The position numbers were made by a program, and so were the translations under genes. From Marchantia polymorpha subsp. ruderalis (lineage: Eukaryota > Streptophyta > Marchantiopsida > Marchantiales > Marchantiaceae), in contig AP031356.1 of NCBI GenBank assembly GCA_037833965.1, positions 4,362,501 to 4,426,500 on the forward strand: a stretch of DNA of 64,000 nucleotides. Direction: 5' to 3'. Within the stretch, counting starts at the first letter, position 1. Every line of letters begins with the position of its first letter. Shown here piece by piece: positions 35,501 through 51,104 of the stretch. The notes under the pieces were generated by a model, which was not told the origin of the DNA, ran no database searches, and saw nothing but the letters and a program-made list of their open reading frames with translations.

Positions 35501-36259
35501 TGATACCGAAACCAACCCGCGCGAGGCATCGTAGCCTCTTGCAGATGGAGCTGCAGGGCCCTCGGCTTTCGTATCTGACCACAATTTCAGCATCGATCTG
35601 AATATTGTTATGAGCTGTTGTTCTTGACAAACGGATATCGCATATCCTGCACCAGCAAGGGCTTCGGAAATCGAGCCTCGAACTATAGCAGTCTTTCGAG
35701 CTTCGAATTCAACCGCAATCAGACCACAACATTCACTCCTTAAATCTGGCGGTGCAAATGTCAAGCTGCTTACGGTGCCCAAAAGAAGAATTGCCTCACA
35801 GACATAAGCATCTGCAGTGGCACGATCATCCATAGCTTTCTTCAGGCTTTGGAATACAGAAGAGAGCTGTTCGGGAGCTTGTTTCAAAACACTGGGGGTT
35901 ACGGCAGCTCCTGTGTAGCATTTTCGAATCCAAGCCAAAACCCCGGAAATGCAAAATCTTCGGGCAATTCCCAGCAATGCTGCATCACTGGAATTCACCT
36001 GGGTCATCAAAGCAAGGAGGAGCTTGACTTGAGAATCGGCATAATGGAGAGACCGCCGATGCCGGAAGAGAAGATCCAAAGCTGAACGCTGAGAATCTGT
36101 CAAGGATTTTTGCTGAACACATGTTCGAATATCAGCCCACGCTTGAACAACTGCATTGGCAGCAAATTCAGGAGTAGACTTGGAAGCCGGTGGGGCGGAT
36201 AAAGACGTGGAGCTCGAACTCGCCACCTGCAGCCAATCTTCAAGTAGTGTCGGCTCCAT
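32508..36259 (-). CDS. plant-conserved helical protein of unknown function, 918 residues
   Basis: I assemble five exons on the minus strand: 36259-34354, 34083-33936, 33741-33543, 33272-32982 and 32720-32508. All junctions are GT-AG and the frame is kept throughout (phases 1, 2, 0, 0). The protein starts MEPTLLEDWLQVASSS and ends QVKQAYASKL. It looks almost wholly alpha-helical, without transmembrane spans or catalytic motifs, suggesting an ARM/HEAT-like scaffold. The downstream exons carry segments I recall as conserved in unnamed land-plant proteins: DEVQSSRVLFYFRVLP, HPSEAMTKASHALFGAF, FPSGSPAVVYCL and YTRKPAVVPWLQSLS. Without splicing, exon 1 runs into intron 1 and stops after a few codons (642 codons in total), so a single-exon model would lose the conserved C-terminal third. 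I cannot name the gene; the function is unknown. Confidence 0.85.
35203..35232. repeat. 30-bp perfect palindrome inside a coding exon
   Basis: ctaagtttcctatca at 35203-35217 is followed with no loop by its exact reverse complement at 35218-35232. It lies in exon 1 of the helical-protein gene and encodes KFPIMIGNL on the minus strand without breaking the frame. Confidence 0.97.
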
Positions 36260-38492
36260 GCTCGCTTCCTACCTCAAAGACTAGCACCATCCGAGACAGA
36301 ATTTTCTTTCGACGCACAAATGCACACGTTCCCGCAAATTCTCAAACTCATGCTGCCAAGACTCGTCTAGGGTACCACTTTCACTGACAGAAACCAAGCT
36401 CGACAAGAGCGACCCCATTCGTTGTCGCCAAAATTGGACCCACTAAATTCCAACGCGCAAAAACCCTTCGACTGAACGAGAACAGGACACAAAAACCCTA
36501 CCACCATCCTCAGCCTCCATCACCGACCGCATTCACAGACATCCCCTAGGGAAGGCACCAATTCGCCCCATTTCCCTCGTTCGATCAATCCCGAACAACT
36601 TCAAGACCCACGAATTGCAGTACGCTGCGCTGAAATTCCTCCGCCTAATGTGGATTCCCCGCCACGGTCTCAGACACTCCAAAACGGGACAATCCCTCGA
36701 GCGACAGCGATCCCATGCTCGCATTCACGATGCCGCAGAATCCATTCTTTCTCGATTCTGCTCGTCTGACCGGATCACCATCTCGGCCAAAGCTCGACGT
36801 CACGAGGAGACGACGAATGCTGCCGGTGGCTGCAGATCACCGGGCCGGTCACGAGGTCACCTTCGAGACATGCCACGCAGGCCTTTCGGTCCACGGCGTT
36901 GCGGACAGCGATTTCGAGTACAGTACTGTAATTGGCCCCCGATTCTTTCACCTCCCGCCCCGCCACCGGCTATCTCGCTTTTCCCGGCTAGTCCGGTCAC
37001 GTTCTTCTCTGCTCGTGGATTGCACCTGGTAAAATGTGGAAGAACACAAACGCGTACGTCGTGGTTCCGTGGTCACAGTAATCTGCAGTTGGAGTCACCA
37101 TAGTTCTAACCCTATCGTTGGAGGGAAGCTCGCTCTCGAAGGCTTCTTCAGTGTACGCGGGAGCAGAAATGCATGAGGAGTATATATAATGTGGGAACCC
37201 GTTCCGTATGGCATATTTGAATACATTCATTACCATTTTTTAATGTTTTATGAACATTTTTTTCTTGGATAATGAATCATAATATCTCTTGTTCCTTAGT
37301 GAACTCGGAGTCCTCAACATGAGTGATAAGCTCTGCTGAGGGATGATGCTTTGTTGGGGGCCTCCCTCAACATGGCAGCTAATTTGTGGGAGTTTTGTTA
37401 AATAGCTTGTGGATGTGTGTGGGTAGAAGTTTAGTCCGTTTTTCCCAATACACTCAATTTTTAAATTTCGGATCTATGTATGAAATAATGCCAAAAAAAC
37501 ATTTACACTTTTGATTAATAAAAATGAAGAAAGCGAAATTCAATTCATTTTTTATAATCCACATTCTTGCACGTCTAGACTCATTTGACTACATGTACTA
37601 AACCGCGTTGCTAATACGCTTAATCAAAAGATTGTGACTTTCAACCCTTGGACCTTCTGACGATGTTCTGGGCCCTAAAGTGCAACTCCAACTCGAATGT
37701 TCTTAATTGCAATATTGGCTGTAGCAGTTGCCATATTCATCGAAATAACCAAGGGTGCCGCTATATAGTCCGATAAATTTGACACAGGATTTATAAGACG
37801 TTGAGTTCATGGGTTTGGTCATCATTTACTATCCACGTGGTCACATCTTTGGCATTCGAATATCTGCCATTCTCACGACAATAGCAGCACTGCGTTCACT
37901 CTTGCCATGGTCTAACTGCGTCCAACCCAGTTTAACCGCCACTGCAGTCTTACTCCCGACCACGGCGGACCATGTTCTTGAACCGACAGACTGCTCCGGT
38001 TGTACGGAAGAGAGTCCGGGACAATTCAGTGACGCAAGTAATCCGCCGGTCAGGTGAACATCACTCCTTCCGCCCAACATCCCAAGCCCGCCGTTTCCGC
38101 GGAATGTGCAATCTTCACCGATTGAGAGGAACGGCTGCAGTTTGGATCGAGCAGCCAATTGTGGCGGTGGAGGGCACCACCAAAGCCGCTCGACAAATGT
38201 GCCTATGGAATTCAGAGCTCCATCCGTGCTGGATTACAAAGATTTTTCTAAAATACCCATCATTTTTTCTTGGTATGAGATCGGGTTTTAAATTGGAAAT
38301 TTAACATAGAGTTGTAAATTCTAAAGTCTTTAATTTAATAGCAAACGAGATAACTTACTAGTGTGATTTTGAGTGTAAAAATTATTGATTTGAAATCCTA
38401 ATATTTCATCAATCTACCAACTGAACAAAACCGATCTCGAGACAAAAATCATTCACGTTTGAATCAATCGCCGGAAACCAAAAAGTTGACAA
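36260..38492. other. 5' flank of the helical-protein gene and spacer, no supported gene
   Basis: 36260-37150 is GC-richer and probably holds the promoter and 5' UTR of the minus-strand gene. Plus-strand frames at 36615-37103 are unrecognised and overlap one another. 37240-37800 is AT-richer. A second GC-richer island at 37800-38230 has open frames on both strands (82-110 codons) but no recognisable domain. AT-rich spacer resumes at 38240. Confidence 0.45.
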
Positions 38493-38526
38493 AATGCAGA
38501 TCCTAGCAACTGCTAGGATCTGCATT
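38493..38526. repeat. perfect inverted repeat, 16-bp arms, 2-nt loop
   Basis: aatgcagatcctagca at 38493-38508 pairs exactly with 38511-38526. Confidence 0.95.
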
Positions 38527-38799
38527 ATCAAAAAAATAACAAAAATGTGATAGTTCATCTTAATCGCTGCATTCCATTCAAGCAGTTAATAAATGACATG
38601 GACATTAGCGATTGATTCAGATGATATATAGTACCAAAGAGACACGAAACTCCATCACTTTTATCACAGGCCACAAGACAAAAATCTAGTATCCAATCAT
38701 CTATATAAACATGATGTACGCTTCAAGAAGAAGTTTCAGATAATCATTTCTTATCACTGTTACTTCAAATTGACATTGTTCCCATGCATATAAAATAAA

Positions 38800-38830
38800 A
38801 ATCACATTTTTATTTTATAAAAATGTGATT
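38800..38830. repeat. perfect inverted repeat, 14-bp arms, 3-nt loop
   Basis: aatcacatttttat at 38800-38813 pairs with 38817-38830. Confidence 0.9.
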
Positions 38831-39168
38831 GAATCAATTAAAATGTTGTGGCTAGATAAATGATTGTTGCCTAGTTAATGTATGACTTGTTGTATTTGTG
38901 CTATGATAAGTTTCAGGAGAGATACACTTTCAAGTTATACGCTTTGTTGTTACATTATTCTATTCTTGTATTCCTATTATGGCAAGATTGAGAAAAGATA
39001 CATTCTCAAGTTATACACTTTGTTATCTCAAGTTTGTCTTGTTGGAATCTTGTTTTGATAAGATATACATTCTCAAGTTAGTAGTTTTGTTACCAAAATT
39101 TTGTAGTGTCAACGATAATTAATCTAATATTTGCAATAAACCTATTTTAAATTACATGTTCAGCAAGC

Positions 39169-39354
39169 TTGTTCTTAGAGTCCATATGCATATGCACACA
39201 AGGACACAAAATTGAATGGATTGCTCACGACATCAGCTATATCATCAAAAAACATCTAAACATTGTTTTTGTTGGCGCTGTCATCAATAATAACTCTATA
39301 AATAAAAAGACGTGCAACTTGTTAAAGATAGTCACAACTCATACTTATGGCTAA
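39169..39354 (+). mobile_element. possible remnant of a Copia-type retrotransposon (RNase H end)
   Basis: The plus-strand frame includes GHKIEWIAHDISYIIKKH and then LNIVFVGAVINNNSINKKT. The order resembles the end of Copia RNase H, where TKHIE, a histidine, IRE and a VFV/VYV strand precede the DIFTK segment, but the key residues are largely lost. The assignment rests on weak similarity by eye. Confidence 0.25.
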
Positions 39355-40480
39355 ATTCTCTTACTCTTCGCCAAAAACTGTAAAGATATTCTCAAATTCT
39401 TTAACAATCATCATGCAATAAAATCAAAATTTTAAAACCATGCAGAACCAAGAGAGATTGTCCTCTTTGATGAAGCAGGCGTCAACTAGATTCACAACAA
39501 CGTAGCTTTAATTTAATATTGAAATCAAAATAATTGTTATTTGAGATAGTTTCTAAGCGTGATTTTGTTGTTGTTACTACTAGTACAAAAAAAATAAAAC
39601 TGCGGTTGAATCAAAGAGATTCATTGTCAAGTATACATTTTTCATCAACATGAAGAAGAGTTTGGATATTTTTGACTAGCTTATTGTCAAATACCAATCG
39701 AACTTTGTTGGTGGCTCTATTTGATTTTCACTAACTCCTAACTTGTTTCCAACAACATACACTTGCAGCTTGATTTCATCCAAAGAATTATAATATCTGG
39801 TTTTGTTAGCCTCACAACGCTCTCAGTTCATGTTCAGTGGCGCACACGATCTTGTTTATATAATGGATCCGCGAGATCTAGATAAAAGATTCAATCATGC
39901 ATCTCGGTATGAGCTTAAAGATGTTTTAGTAAATCTACCTCAAGTTTCAATATCACTCTCGAATGACATAAGAATAGACTTGTGCATACAGTAGATAAAG
40001 TTTTATTGTCAGAACGTGTCAAGAAAAGACCAATAACTAATTGTGACTCAAGATGCTAAATGATTGATGCAAAAGATCATTGTAGTAATGACTATACAAA
40101 GATTAGTCTTGGAAAGGTTTAGAGATGGTCAAAATTCAAATCCTTAGTATGATATTATCCAGCGTATATTCATTAAATAATTTCTCAACATTCGGATTTG
40201 ATCATTTAGAACTTTGCATGGGCAAGGAGATAAGAAAATGTTGTTTATTAAGAGTATACATCCAGATTCTCCAATAGTATTACTAGTACCGAATTATTCA
40301 ATGCTGATGACGCATTCTTTTGATAACGTAAATATATCCTATAATGAATTCTTAGAAGCATGAGCTATTTGTTACTACAATCATTACTGTGATCAGGAGC
40401 TAATAGTTTACTACAGTTGATTAAGATTAATGTTGAAATAATGTTTTTTAAATAAACCGAAATTCTATTCGATAGAAATC

Positions 40481-43069
<2,589 letters not shown>

Positions 43070-46000
43070 AAGAGTGGTATAGTACATGCTTGTAATGAAT
43101 ATATTGTGAAAATTGACAGCGGACCTCCACATCTTGACTATTCGACTGTCGTAAAGTCGGCAGGCTAGTCGTCCACTGGAGTAATCTGATCCACTTAACC
43201 GTGAAAGTTTACGAAGCCCATGATCAAAGGGTCAAGCAGACGGACTTGGCTTCAAGTGTTGTTCCTGTCTGGCTTCTGATTCTGAAATAATTGCGCTGTT
43301 GAGGAGTTCGCCAGAGAATGATATTCTACAAGATACCATCTTCTAGAATTCGGCATGTCGACGAGTAGTGGGGCGGCGGCATTTCCATAGTACTTTTCTT
43401 TTTGCTGTCTTGAGAGGGAGACGATTTGCGGGTAGTTAGAATTCAGCAGAAACTACATAGGACACCTTTGTACTTGTATTTTCTTTTTTGGAAGAACAGA
43501 AACCCCTCAATTATCAAGGTGGGGTTTACTTTCAATTCACTTTGTTCTGGAGTTTCGTATTCATCAAAATCGCACTGTCACGTTGAGGTTCTACATCGGT
43601 GCCTTTCATCAGCCGTTGCGCGTGGCACTGGAATCACGCCCCTTCTTTCTAAGTTGTAGGATGTGGGAGGAAAGAGTTGTAAGATATGAATGAATTGACA
43701 GAAATTTGAGATCAATGTGCAGATTCATAGTGCCTTTCTAAAGCCCGTGTAATTGGCTGGGGTTTACAGCACGCTCTAACATCGTATTTGGAGGAGAAGT
43801 TCGTGTCTCACGTGAGTAAATCCTTGCTCTGTACAGCTCCAGCAGTCCTGACATTGTTGTTTGAATAGAGTAGGATAGTTGTATTTTTGGTCTTGTGAAT
43901 AGTGTTCGTGTGTACGAGAGTATCTTCCGCAGTATCGCGTTCCTCTCGACATCTTGATGGAAATATTTTACGTAGTCATTGAAATTAATATCACCAAAGA
44001 CAGGTACAGTACATCGTTCGCATCCATTGCTGAAAGCTCACCGGAAACAGTTGTTGAATACTGGAAGACGGTCATGATGTTTACACTTTTTGCATAGATG
44101 TGGAAATTTTATTTACAACCTTAAACGTACCTTCACGACTTTGCCTGAAGCTCTGGGATGTTTTATGAAGCCGTCGCTGTGCCCACTTAGGCTTCATTCT
44201 TGAGTGTGAATTGTTTCTAGCCTGCTTATTGACCTGTCTTAAAACATCGAAATGTCACTCCGGATACTTGCCCTATGTTTTCGTTACTTCTCTTGGCGAT
44301 TGTCAATCTTTTGGAGCCTTTCTTCCGGAGTTGCGCAGCGAGTTGCTCGCACATTTTCTTCAATGACATCGAAATTGATTTTTTAAATGAATACTTTGTT
44401 CCTTGCTGGGGTCATATAAAACATTTGAATCTTCAGATTTGAATTAGCACGATATGCCGTCTGACCTTCTGTCTACACAGTCAGCTTTCGTCTGCTTACG
44501 TGTCGGAGTTATATCACTGCACATATAAATCCGTTCGTTCAGTAGAGATTGTTTATATACTGCCTTAGATTTAAGTAATCTAGCTGAATGATGTCATGCG
44601 ATGTTGGGAACATATCGGTCGTGGAAGTTCATTGAATGGGGACTATTGAAGAGCTGTCATATCCCCGGTCCTGGGTTTACCTATTACATTATGTTTATGA
44701 AGCACATGGCTGTCGTTGAGTATTTCTATCCTGGTATCTTTTCTAACGAACTTTATGGCTAGGGGTAGCATCTGCCGTTTTCTGAATCGTTTTTGAGGAT
44801 ATCTGCTATATAACCCATTTTTGTTACACGTCACAGATGAAGCTGATGATTCTGCCGTTTGAAATACCAGGAAGTTCGTTGAGTTGTGTCTTAATTATCT
44901 TTGTTTTTCGTCTGCTTCTAGTATTATTTTTCTCTACTTCTATTTTCGCTGACCACAAGTACTTCCTGTAGTTGCTTCTACATCAACATGGGTCTCGTCG
45001 CTGGTTTCCATACTGTGTTATGTTTAAAGTATTTGGTAGAGTATCTTCGCCTTTATGGTACTGTTTCATCTGCATGTTGGATATCTGGGAAGGTTCGGTG
45101 AATTGAGACTGATATCTATAACTTTCTGTGTCTCACTAGTGCTGCGTTCTTGTTGCTCATTGCTTCTGTCAATTGCACGTTATCTGGAAAGGTAAGAAAT
45201 GGCAGATCTTATGGTTGTGGTCAGTGCTTCTCTTTGAGTGCTTAGGTCCTTTGTGATGTTCGACCTTTATGAAGAGTATTTTCCCACCTACAGATCTGGA
45301 GAACTTTCTTCCAGGTACTCATTTGCTGGCCATGACTTTTTCAATCGTCCTTGTGTTTCCTGCTGCCATTTGTTCGCACGCAGTTGTCACAAGTCACAGC
45401 GGTCTGCTGGATATATCGTATTACAAAGCAAAGCGTCTGTAGCACATTGCCCTACCATTTTGTTGGCTTTTTGTTCCTGCTTTCTTATTCATGTCTCATT
45501 CAATTCCCTGTTGAATTGTATTCGTGCATACATTCTCGGGAGAGGGATCTGCACACACTGATGTCGTTTTCTTTCTTCGATCTTCTGTAAGTTAGATTAG
45601 CTGTTCAAGAAAGAACCTCTTCGCTGAAGTGACCCGTTTCTTCCTTCACACATTTTGCAAGTGAGTGAGCTTGTGCTTTTGTGAATCTGGGAGCACAGAC
45701 TTGAATGAGAACTTGAGTGGGAGTGAGCATAAATGCAGATAGTCCATTTTTAAAACTATGAATGAAACCGACTCTCTTTCATAGTTGTATACATTGTCAA
45801 TTTTGGTAGATAAAAAAGTGGTTTTGTCCGCAATCAAATTTTTGTTGCGTCAATATCATCCGTGATATTTTTGATATTTCTTTATATTTAGTAACAATTT
45901 TGGCCAATTTGGAGTCTAAATATCAACATTTGTATTTTTTCTCATTGAATGTATCTTTTAGTGAAACAGTGGTCATTTTGTGTTATTATAACATAACATT

Positions 46001-46690
46001 TATAATAATATATAAATAATATTTTGCATGCGAGCATGTTACATTTAGCTTTGCATGAAGATTTTTGAAAATCATCGAAAGTAAATTTGGCTTAAAGTTT
46101 AGCAATTTGACATTTCTGTGATCAACTACACATCAATTTTGAAATTTTCAAAAGTTATATCGATTTGGAGCTTGTTAAGAAGAAATGAGAGTGATTCAGA
46201 AATGTTTGTATAGTTGTTATAATGGGTTAAATCTAAAAATGTTCAATACACTTTCAACCTACACTTAAGAAAGAAAATCAAGCTAATCATGTAAAAGTTA
46301 AATAACTCTTTGTATGTAATTAAATGAAAGAGAAAGGACTAAATGATGTCTTCACATCGATATGTAATAATATGTATGTAATAAACAAACTTATAAAATA
46401 AAACTTTTAAACGAAAGTTTGGTCGTTTGAAGTTATAAATAATGTATCGTTCTTATGTTATATTTTTAAAATTGTCATGTTTTCAGTTTACATTATTTGA
46501 TTGATTAATATATTATAACACTTGCAATAAAATTCTGAACCATTTTCACCTAATCCTAAGTCTATGTTAGTATATTTTGATACCTTTCGTACAAATATGT
46601 AGAATTTGTTGGAATGTGATAAATTATAGTTATTAATTGCTTTTGCTTTGAAAAACTATTTTTTTAAATTAATTAAATTACAAATATTGC
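43070..46690. other. intergenic, threonine synthase 3' flank then AT-rich spacer
   Basis: No gene is supported. 43070-45640 has intermediate composition with short frames only; the first few hundred bases are probably 3' UTR. From about 45840 it becomes AT-rich up to the retrotransposon. No RNA gene was recognised. Confidence 0.5.
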
Positions 46691-46701
46691 ATGTATATAT
46701 A
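46691..46701. repeat. candidate target-site duplication (LINE 3' side)
   Basis: atgtatatata occurs here and again at 53540-53550. It immediately precedes the A-rich (minus-strand) tail of the element. The sequence is low complexity, so chance identity is possible. Confidence 0.5.
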
Positions 46702-46829
46702 TTTTATTTTTATTTTTATTTCTTAGCAATTGGTGAGTTTATTCCACCGCAAAATGAATCAAATACACCACCCCACAACCAAGCAAACACAAGCTCCACT
46801 CACCATACCTCCAAGAACTCCCTATTTAT

Positions 46830-48680
46830 GATTTTCACATAAAATACCCACAGAATCTATGCATTGTCATGAGAGACAATGGAAGTGGGAGCAGGATTAA
46901 GGTCGCTGAAAGTTCCACCAAGAATCCTCCGTCCGCCACGAGAAGAACAGGGCCTATGGTCCCAATGATTCGAGAACTAGCGTCGTGCACTATCAATGCA
47001 TGTGGGTTGGTGTTGCTCGCTTCAGCGCACTTTGGCCCAGGCTTTGCAAGCCAAATCCAATAATGCATCCTATAGGTTTTGTTCAAGCAGTGTCGAGGGC
47101 CATGCGTGATCATGAAACACGCGATGATCCCGTTGCAATCAAATAATCAATAGGGCAGCGCCTGGCACCAACGACCAAGCCGAGAGATACTCCTGCAAAG
47201 GTTGATGAAGATCATCGTCAAAAATGCATTGGTGCCATGATAATTCTCGCATGGGAGAATGCTGCCCACGTCGTTGCAACATTGCATGTAGGATGTGGGT
47301 CATATAAGACCAGGATGTTGTGGCCTTGGCACAAGAAAAGATATTGTAGATCGCAACATGAGCAGGTGTCTAAATTGTGGGCACTGCGCGGTGTCGCCAC
47401 TTATTCATCGCTACAGCACGGTGGTAGATGCTCCACATAAACGCCGCGTCTTTCCTTGGCTGAGCATTTTTCCATAGAGCTTTCCAATCTGGTATGAATG
47501 TGGCTGGAAGTAGGTCGTGCCACTTTGTCGCGATTGGGAGAGAAAGTTCGACTCAAGTGTTGAGCAGGGTTCGACCTTTCTTGGCGGAATAGTCGTGGAG
47601 CTCCACCGCCAACGCCAAGTATCGAACACTAGTCTGGTCAACAGAGCCAGGTAGTAAGCTCGTGTGACAACCTTCTGTTGATGTCTGGCCGGGACCATGA
47701 TAATCCGGCTACGCAATAGTTTGACTCAGTTCCCAATTGGAAGGGGAAGCTCCACTGGGACTGTAAATAGTCGACGAGATCGAGCCCCGATTGTGTATGG
47801 AGGAATGTCAGCAGGGAGATTGAGGTCTGTTTCTTCAAAGGGAAGCGTTGGGAGTATCGTGCAGTCGTTGTGAAAAGGATAGCTAGATCTTCCGAGTCAG
47901 CTCCGATGAAAAGATCCACCCATTTGCCTTTGATGGTCTGGCAGCCCTTTGTGAGGATGAACGTTTTCCACTGCGGGAAACCTACACCAAAATGCCGTCT
48001 ACCAATGGCATTTTGGTTGCTCATCTGCTCGAAGTCGCTACTGCTGCTGAAGTTCCTTCTAAGGGCGAGCGCGGATAGAATCGGTCTGCCATAGATGTCA
48101 AAGTCACAAGAGACCTTGGAAGTTAAGTAAATTCGGCCTTGGCTATGAAAATCTCCAGTTCTCCCCTAAGTATTGAATTGTCCATCATAAGTGTTGGTTA
48201 CAAACTTCTGCAGCGGTGGGCTGAGTGGGTTTGATCTTAGGACTTGCCCGCTTCCATGCGTGAGTGATGCGTTCCCACACCGGAGCTCCACAAGGGGTCG
48301 AGAACGGTTGAAGCATTGCCCATTGCAAGCTTTGTTGCCAGTGACATGTTGACGTCGGCCGGAGTGTCATGACGCGTTGACGAAGGAGAATGTGAAGAGG
48401 CAAATTTCCTAGCGTCAGGGTCTTAATCATCCACTTGTTTGTGAGTGCGATCAACGCGTCATGAGGATCGATGAGAGCAAGACCACCCATCAGTTTTGCA
48501 ACACATCAATTTGTCCATTGAACCCTGGTACATACGAAGTCTGCCGATCGTGCCCATAGGTAGTTCTTGAGTGACATCTTGATCGTATTGAGCACGTTCC
48601 AAGAACCGCCCCACAAACTTATACAATACCACAGAAAGTAAAGTAAAATGAAATTCACTATAACCACTCAAGCGTCAAGC
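46830..48680 (-). pseudogene. LINE ORF2 C-terminal region, broken
   Basis: The minus strand reads GGLALIDPHDALIALTNKW from 48487, then WERITHAWKRASPKIKP; this order is typical of the segment after the RT domain in plant LINEs. The sequence just upstream contains a readable LKNYLWA-type motif in another frame. Further down, frames with cysteine and histidine residues (about 47220-47400) could be the remnant of the zf-RVT region. There are several stops and frame changes. Confidence 0.75.
47986..48017. repeat. perfect inverted repeat, 11-bp arms, 10-nt loop, inside the LINE
   Basis: accaaaatgcc at 47986-47996 pairs with 48007-48017. Confidence 0.8.
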
Positions 48681-48929
48681 AATAAGTGAACCTGGGACCA
48701 ATACTTCAACTTCCGGTTGATCTTGGCCGCAAGAAAGTTGTCCACATCTGATGTTACTAAGAAAATGCCAAAAATCGTCACTAATAATTTGGACAGGTAT
48801 TTGGAGGTGCAATCCTACACCCGAAAACATTCAACCAAGGCAAGGTATTTCGCAAACCAGTATAAAAAGCATTTCTCCTTGTTGAGGGTGAGTCATGTGG
48901 CATTGCCGAAGTCCTGTAGTATCGTGGTT

Positions 48930-49775
48930 GCCTCCCGTAAATTTTGCTTGTGCCCTTGCAGTGAAAGGGAAGTATCATCAGCGAATTGAAATAGCTTTTG
49001 TTGGGTGGACCCATCGGGAAGGGTGATATCCCTCAGCCGCTCTGTCGTCACCGCTAGATGGCTTGTCGTTGAAAACGTCTAGGCTACAAAAAGAAAGGTG
49101 CGAGGGGGCTGCCTTGTCGCACCCCCGACACATAGGAAACTCGTCTCTACAGAGGCCGTTTATGGAAACGGTTGCAACATCATCAATAAAAAGCATCTCC
49201 ATCATTGGAACAAATGCATGTGGAAGTCTCATACGGGACATGGCCTGAAAAAGGAAAATCCAACTAACCGTGTCATAACTAAGTTGTACTGAAGTCCAAC
49301 TTTAGCATAATTAGCGGTTGCTCGAATGCTTGAGCCCATGCAATAGTTTCGTGTTGTACAAGGACTGCGTCGAGGATACAATGAGCCAAAAGGAACGCTG
49401 CTTGACCGTCGTTGATTACTTCATGCAAGAGTTTTTGGAGCCGCAACTGTAGCACTTTCGCAAAAAGCGTGTACTATAGGTTCAAGAGTGTGATAGAGCG
49501 TCAGTGTTCAATAAATTCCCGGTCTACTTCTTTCGGAAGAAGGAAGATCAATCCAGTGTTTGTGTTTGATGGCAACCGGTCTGCAAGAATGGCCTGGTGG
49601 ATTAAGTTCGTGAAATTCACTCCGATGAGACCCGGAATGTTGAATAAAACTCAAGAATCATGCCATCGGGGGCCTCGGCTCTTGCCAGCCGCCATGGTTT
49701 TAAGAGCCGTCTGGAATTCAGCAGCGTCCAAAACTCGCGCTAGATCATCCAACATAGACGCTGGAAATTAATTGA
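48930..49775 (-). pseudogene. LINE reverse transcriptase domain, broken
   Basis: On the minus strand, in order: a GKSRGP segment near 49675 (the GPDG-type motif, now frameshifted in a run of C), an AAFLLAHCILDAV-like segment near 49400, LDFSTTYDTVSW near 49280, VRQGSPLAP near 49110, and the catalytic FADDT at 48971-48985. This motif order defines a LINE RT palm. Frames change several times and stops interrupt, so no enzyme is made. Confidence 0.88.
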
Positions 49776-50339
49776 AGGAGGCATGAAGGCTTGAGAGAAG
49801 AATTGTCTCCGCTACAATTTGCCGTGCAAACAGCGGTGACGCCGCGTTTAACGCCCTATAGTATGTCAAGGCGCATTGCTCGAGTTCATCTGTGGAGATG
49901 ACCTAGATGTCTTGCGCGTCATGGAGCGTGGAGATGCACGCAGAGTAGTTTCTTTACCGAGCCGTCCGTAAGAACTCTTGGCTCACTTGGTCATCACGCA
50001 GTTTCCAACAGATTCTTGACATCGCCTTTTGACATGCAGTCTTGCGTTTCTGGGTCTTCAGGAGACGGAGTTGTATGGCGCCTCTTCAATTCATGAGAAT
50101 CAGAGTCTCCGGGTCATGTTGAGCCCGATCGGTGGCTTTTGCAAGCGCTTCAACTAATGCCACCTCGTCTGCTCTAAAGGCTGCGGCCATCTAGCGATAC
50201 AATTTTTGGTAAAAATGAGTGAGTTGAAGAAGAAGTTGGCCGTCGGAGGAGCTAACGTTCAAATCTTAGGAGTGGCTTCTTTGAACTAGGAAGGCTTCAT
50301 CTTCCAGTGAGTTTGACGCATTGACTGCGCCGCTAGCTG

Positions 50340-51104
50340 GACTATGGCAAATACTGGATGATGATCCGATCTTGGGAAATCAACTCGAATACTATAATGG
50401 AATAGGGTGCAGTCAAGTGTCGCGGTAGTTTATCAAAATAGGTACAATCTATCCAATTGCGCCATTGCTTGAGCTCCCGTAGACTTGTTGTTGTCCCAGA
50501 AGTATACTAAACTCTTGAAAATCTTGGGGTTATTCGCAATGTTCAACGTGGTCTACATGATCTCGAATCGTGTTCTCTCCCAAAGTGAAATCATGGATGC
50601 ATTGCGCCGGATTTTATCTGCCCAATGTTCAACCATGTTATAGTCGTCGAGTAACATCCATCGTCATCCATGAGGCAAGTCGCGAGTGAGGATGATCCAT
50701 AGCAAGAAGGGGCAGCATCATTCAGAGTGTATATGTTGGTTTTACCGATGTCATCGCCTGTCATGCTAGTGAGTATCATCCATTGAACTCTGTTTTGAAC
50801 ATAAAACCGGTCCTGTTTATATTTCGGTCCCACCTGGGATGTACTCAGGTCAGTACGCTCCCACTACCAGCCCCTGGGTCGTGGGCGTCATGTTTGTAAC
50901 CAGCAAGGACTCCAAGCTGTGAGAAATTGAAGATCTCCACAGCCGTTGAGCAATGTGGGTAAAAAGACTCCCACGAAGTTTATGTTCCTATAGTGCGACA
51001 AAATCTAGAGAGGGAGTACAGTTCCCGATGTAGAATTGTAAAGCGTCCACAACTGAACCCTCATTCAAGCCGCAAACGTTAAACGTCAACAGTTTTATTA
51101 TCAT
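50340..51104 (-). pseudogene. LINE ORF2 start and AP-like endonuclease domain, broken
   Basis: The minus-strand ATG at 51104 opens MIIKLLTFNVCGLNEG, the standard start of a LINE endonuclease. It continues through LDFVAL, an in-frame TAG where family members usually carry glutamine, EHKLRG, then in shifted frames WERTRFEIM and SDHHPVFAIV (the catalytic SDH motif, about 50352-50369). Confidence 0.85.

Larger units (their letters stand above)
38527..40480. other. AT-rich spacer with repeat fragments
   Basis: AT-rich throughout. A degenerate block with the words aagatacattctcaagtta and ctttgtt recurs three times at about 38928-38950, 38995-39025 and 39060-39091. A possible Copia remnant at 39169-39354 is listed separately. 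A 63-codon frame at 39803-39994 is unrecognised. Confidence 0.5.

Noticed and set aside
34331-36259. Single-exon 642-residue model of the helical-protein gene
   Set aside because: The last residues run into an intron. A GT donor at 34353 joins four downstream exons in frame that carry conserved segments.
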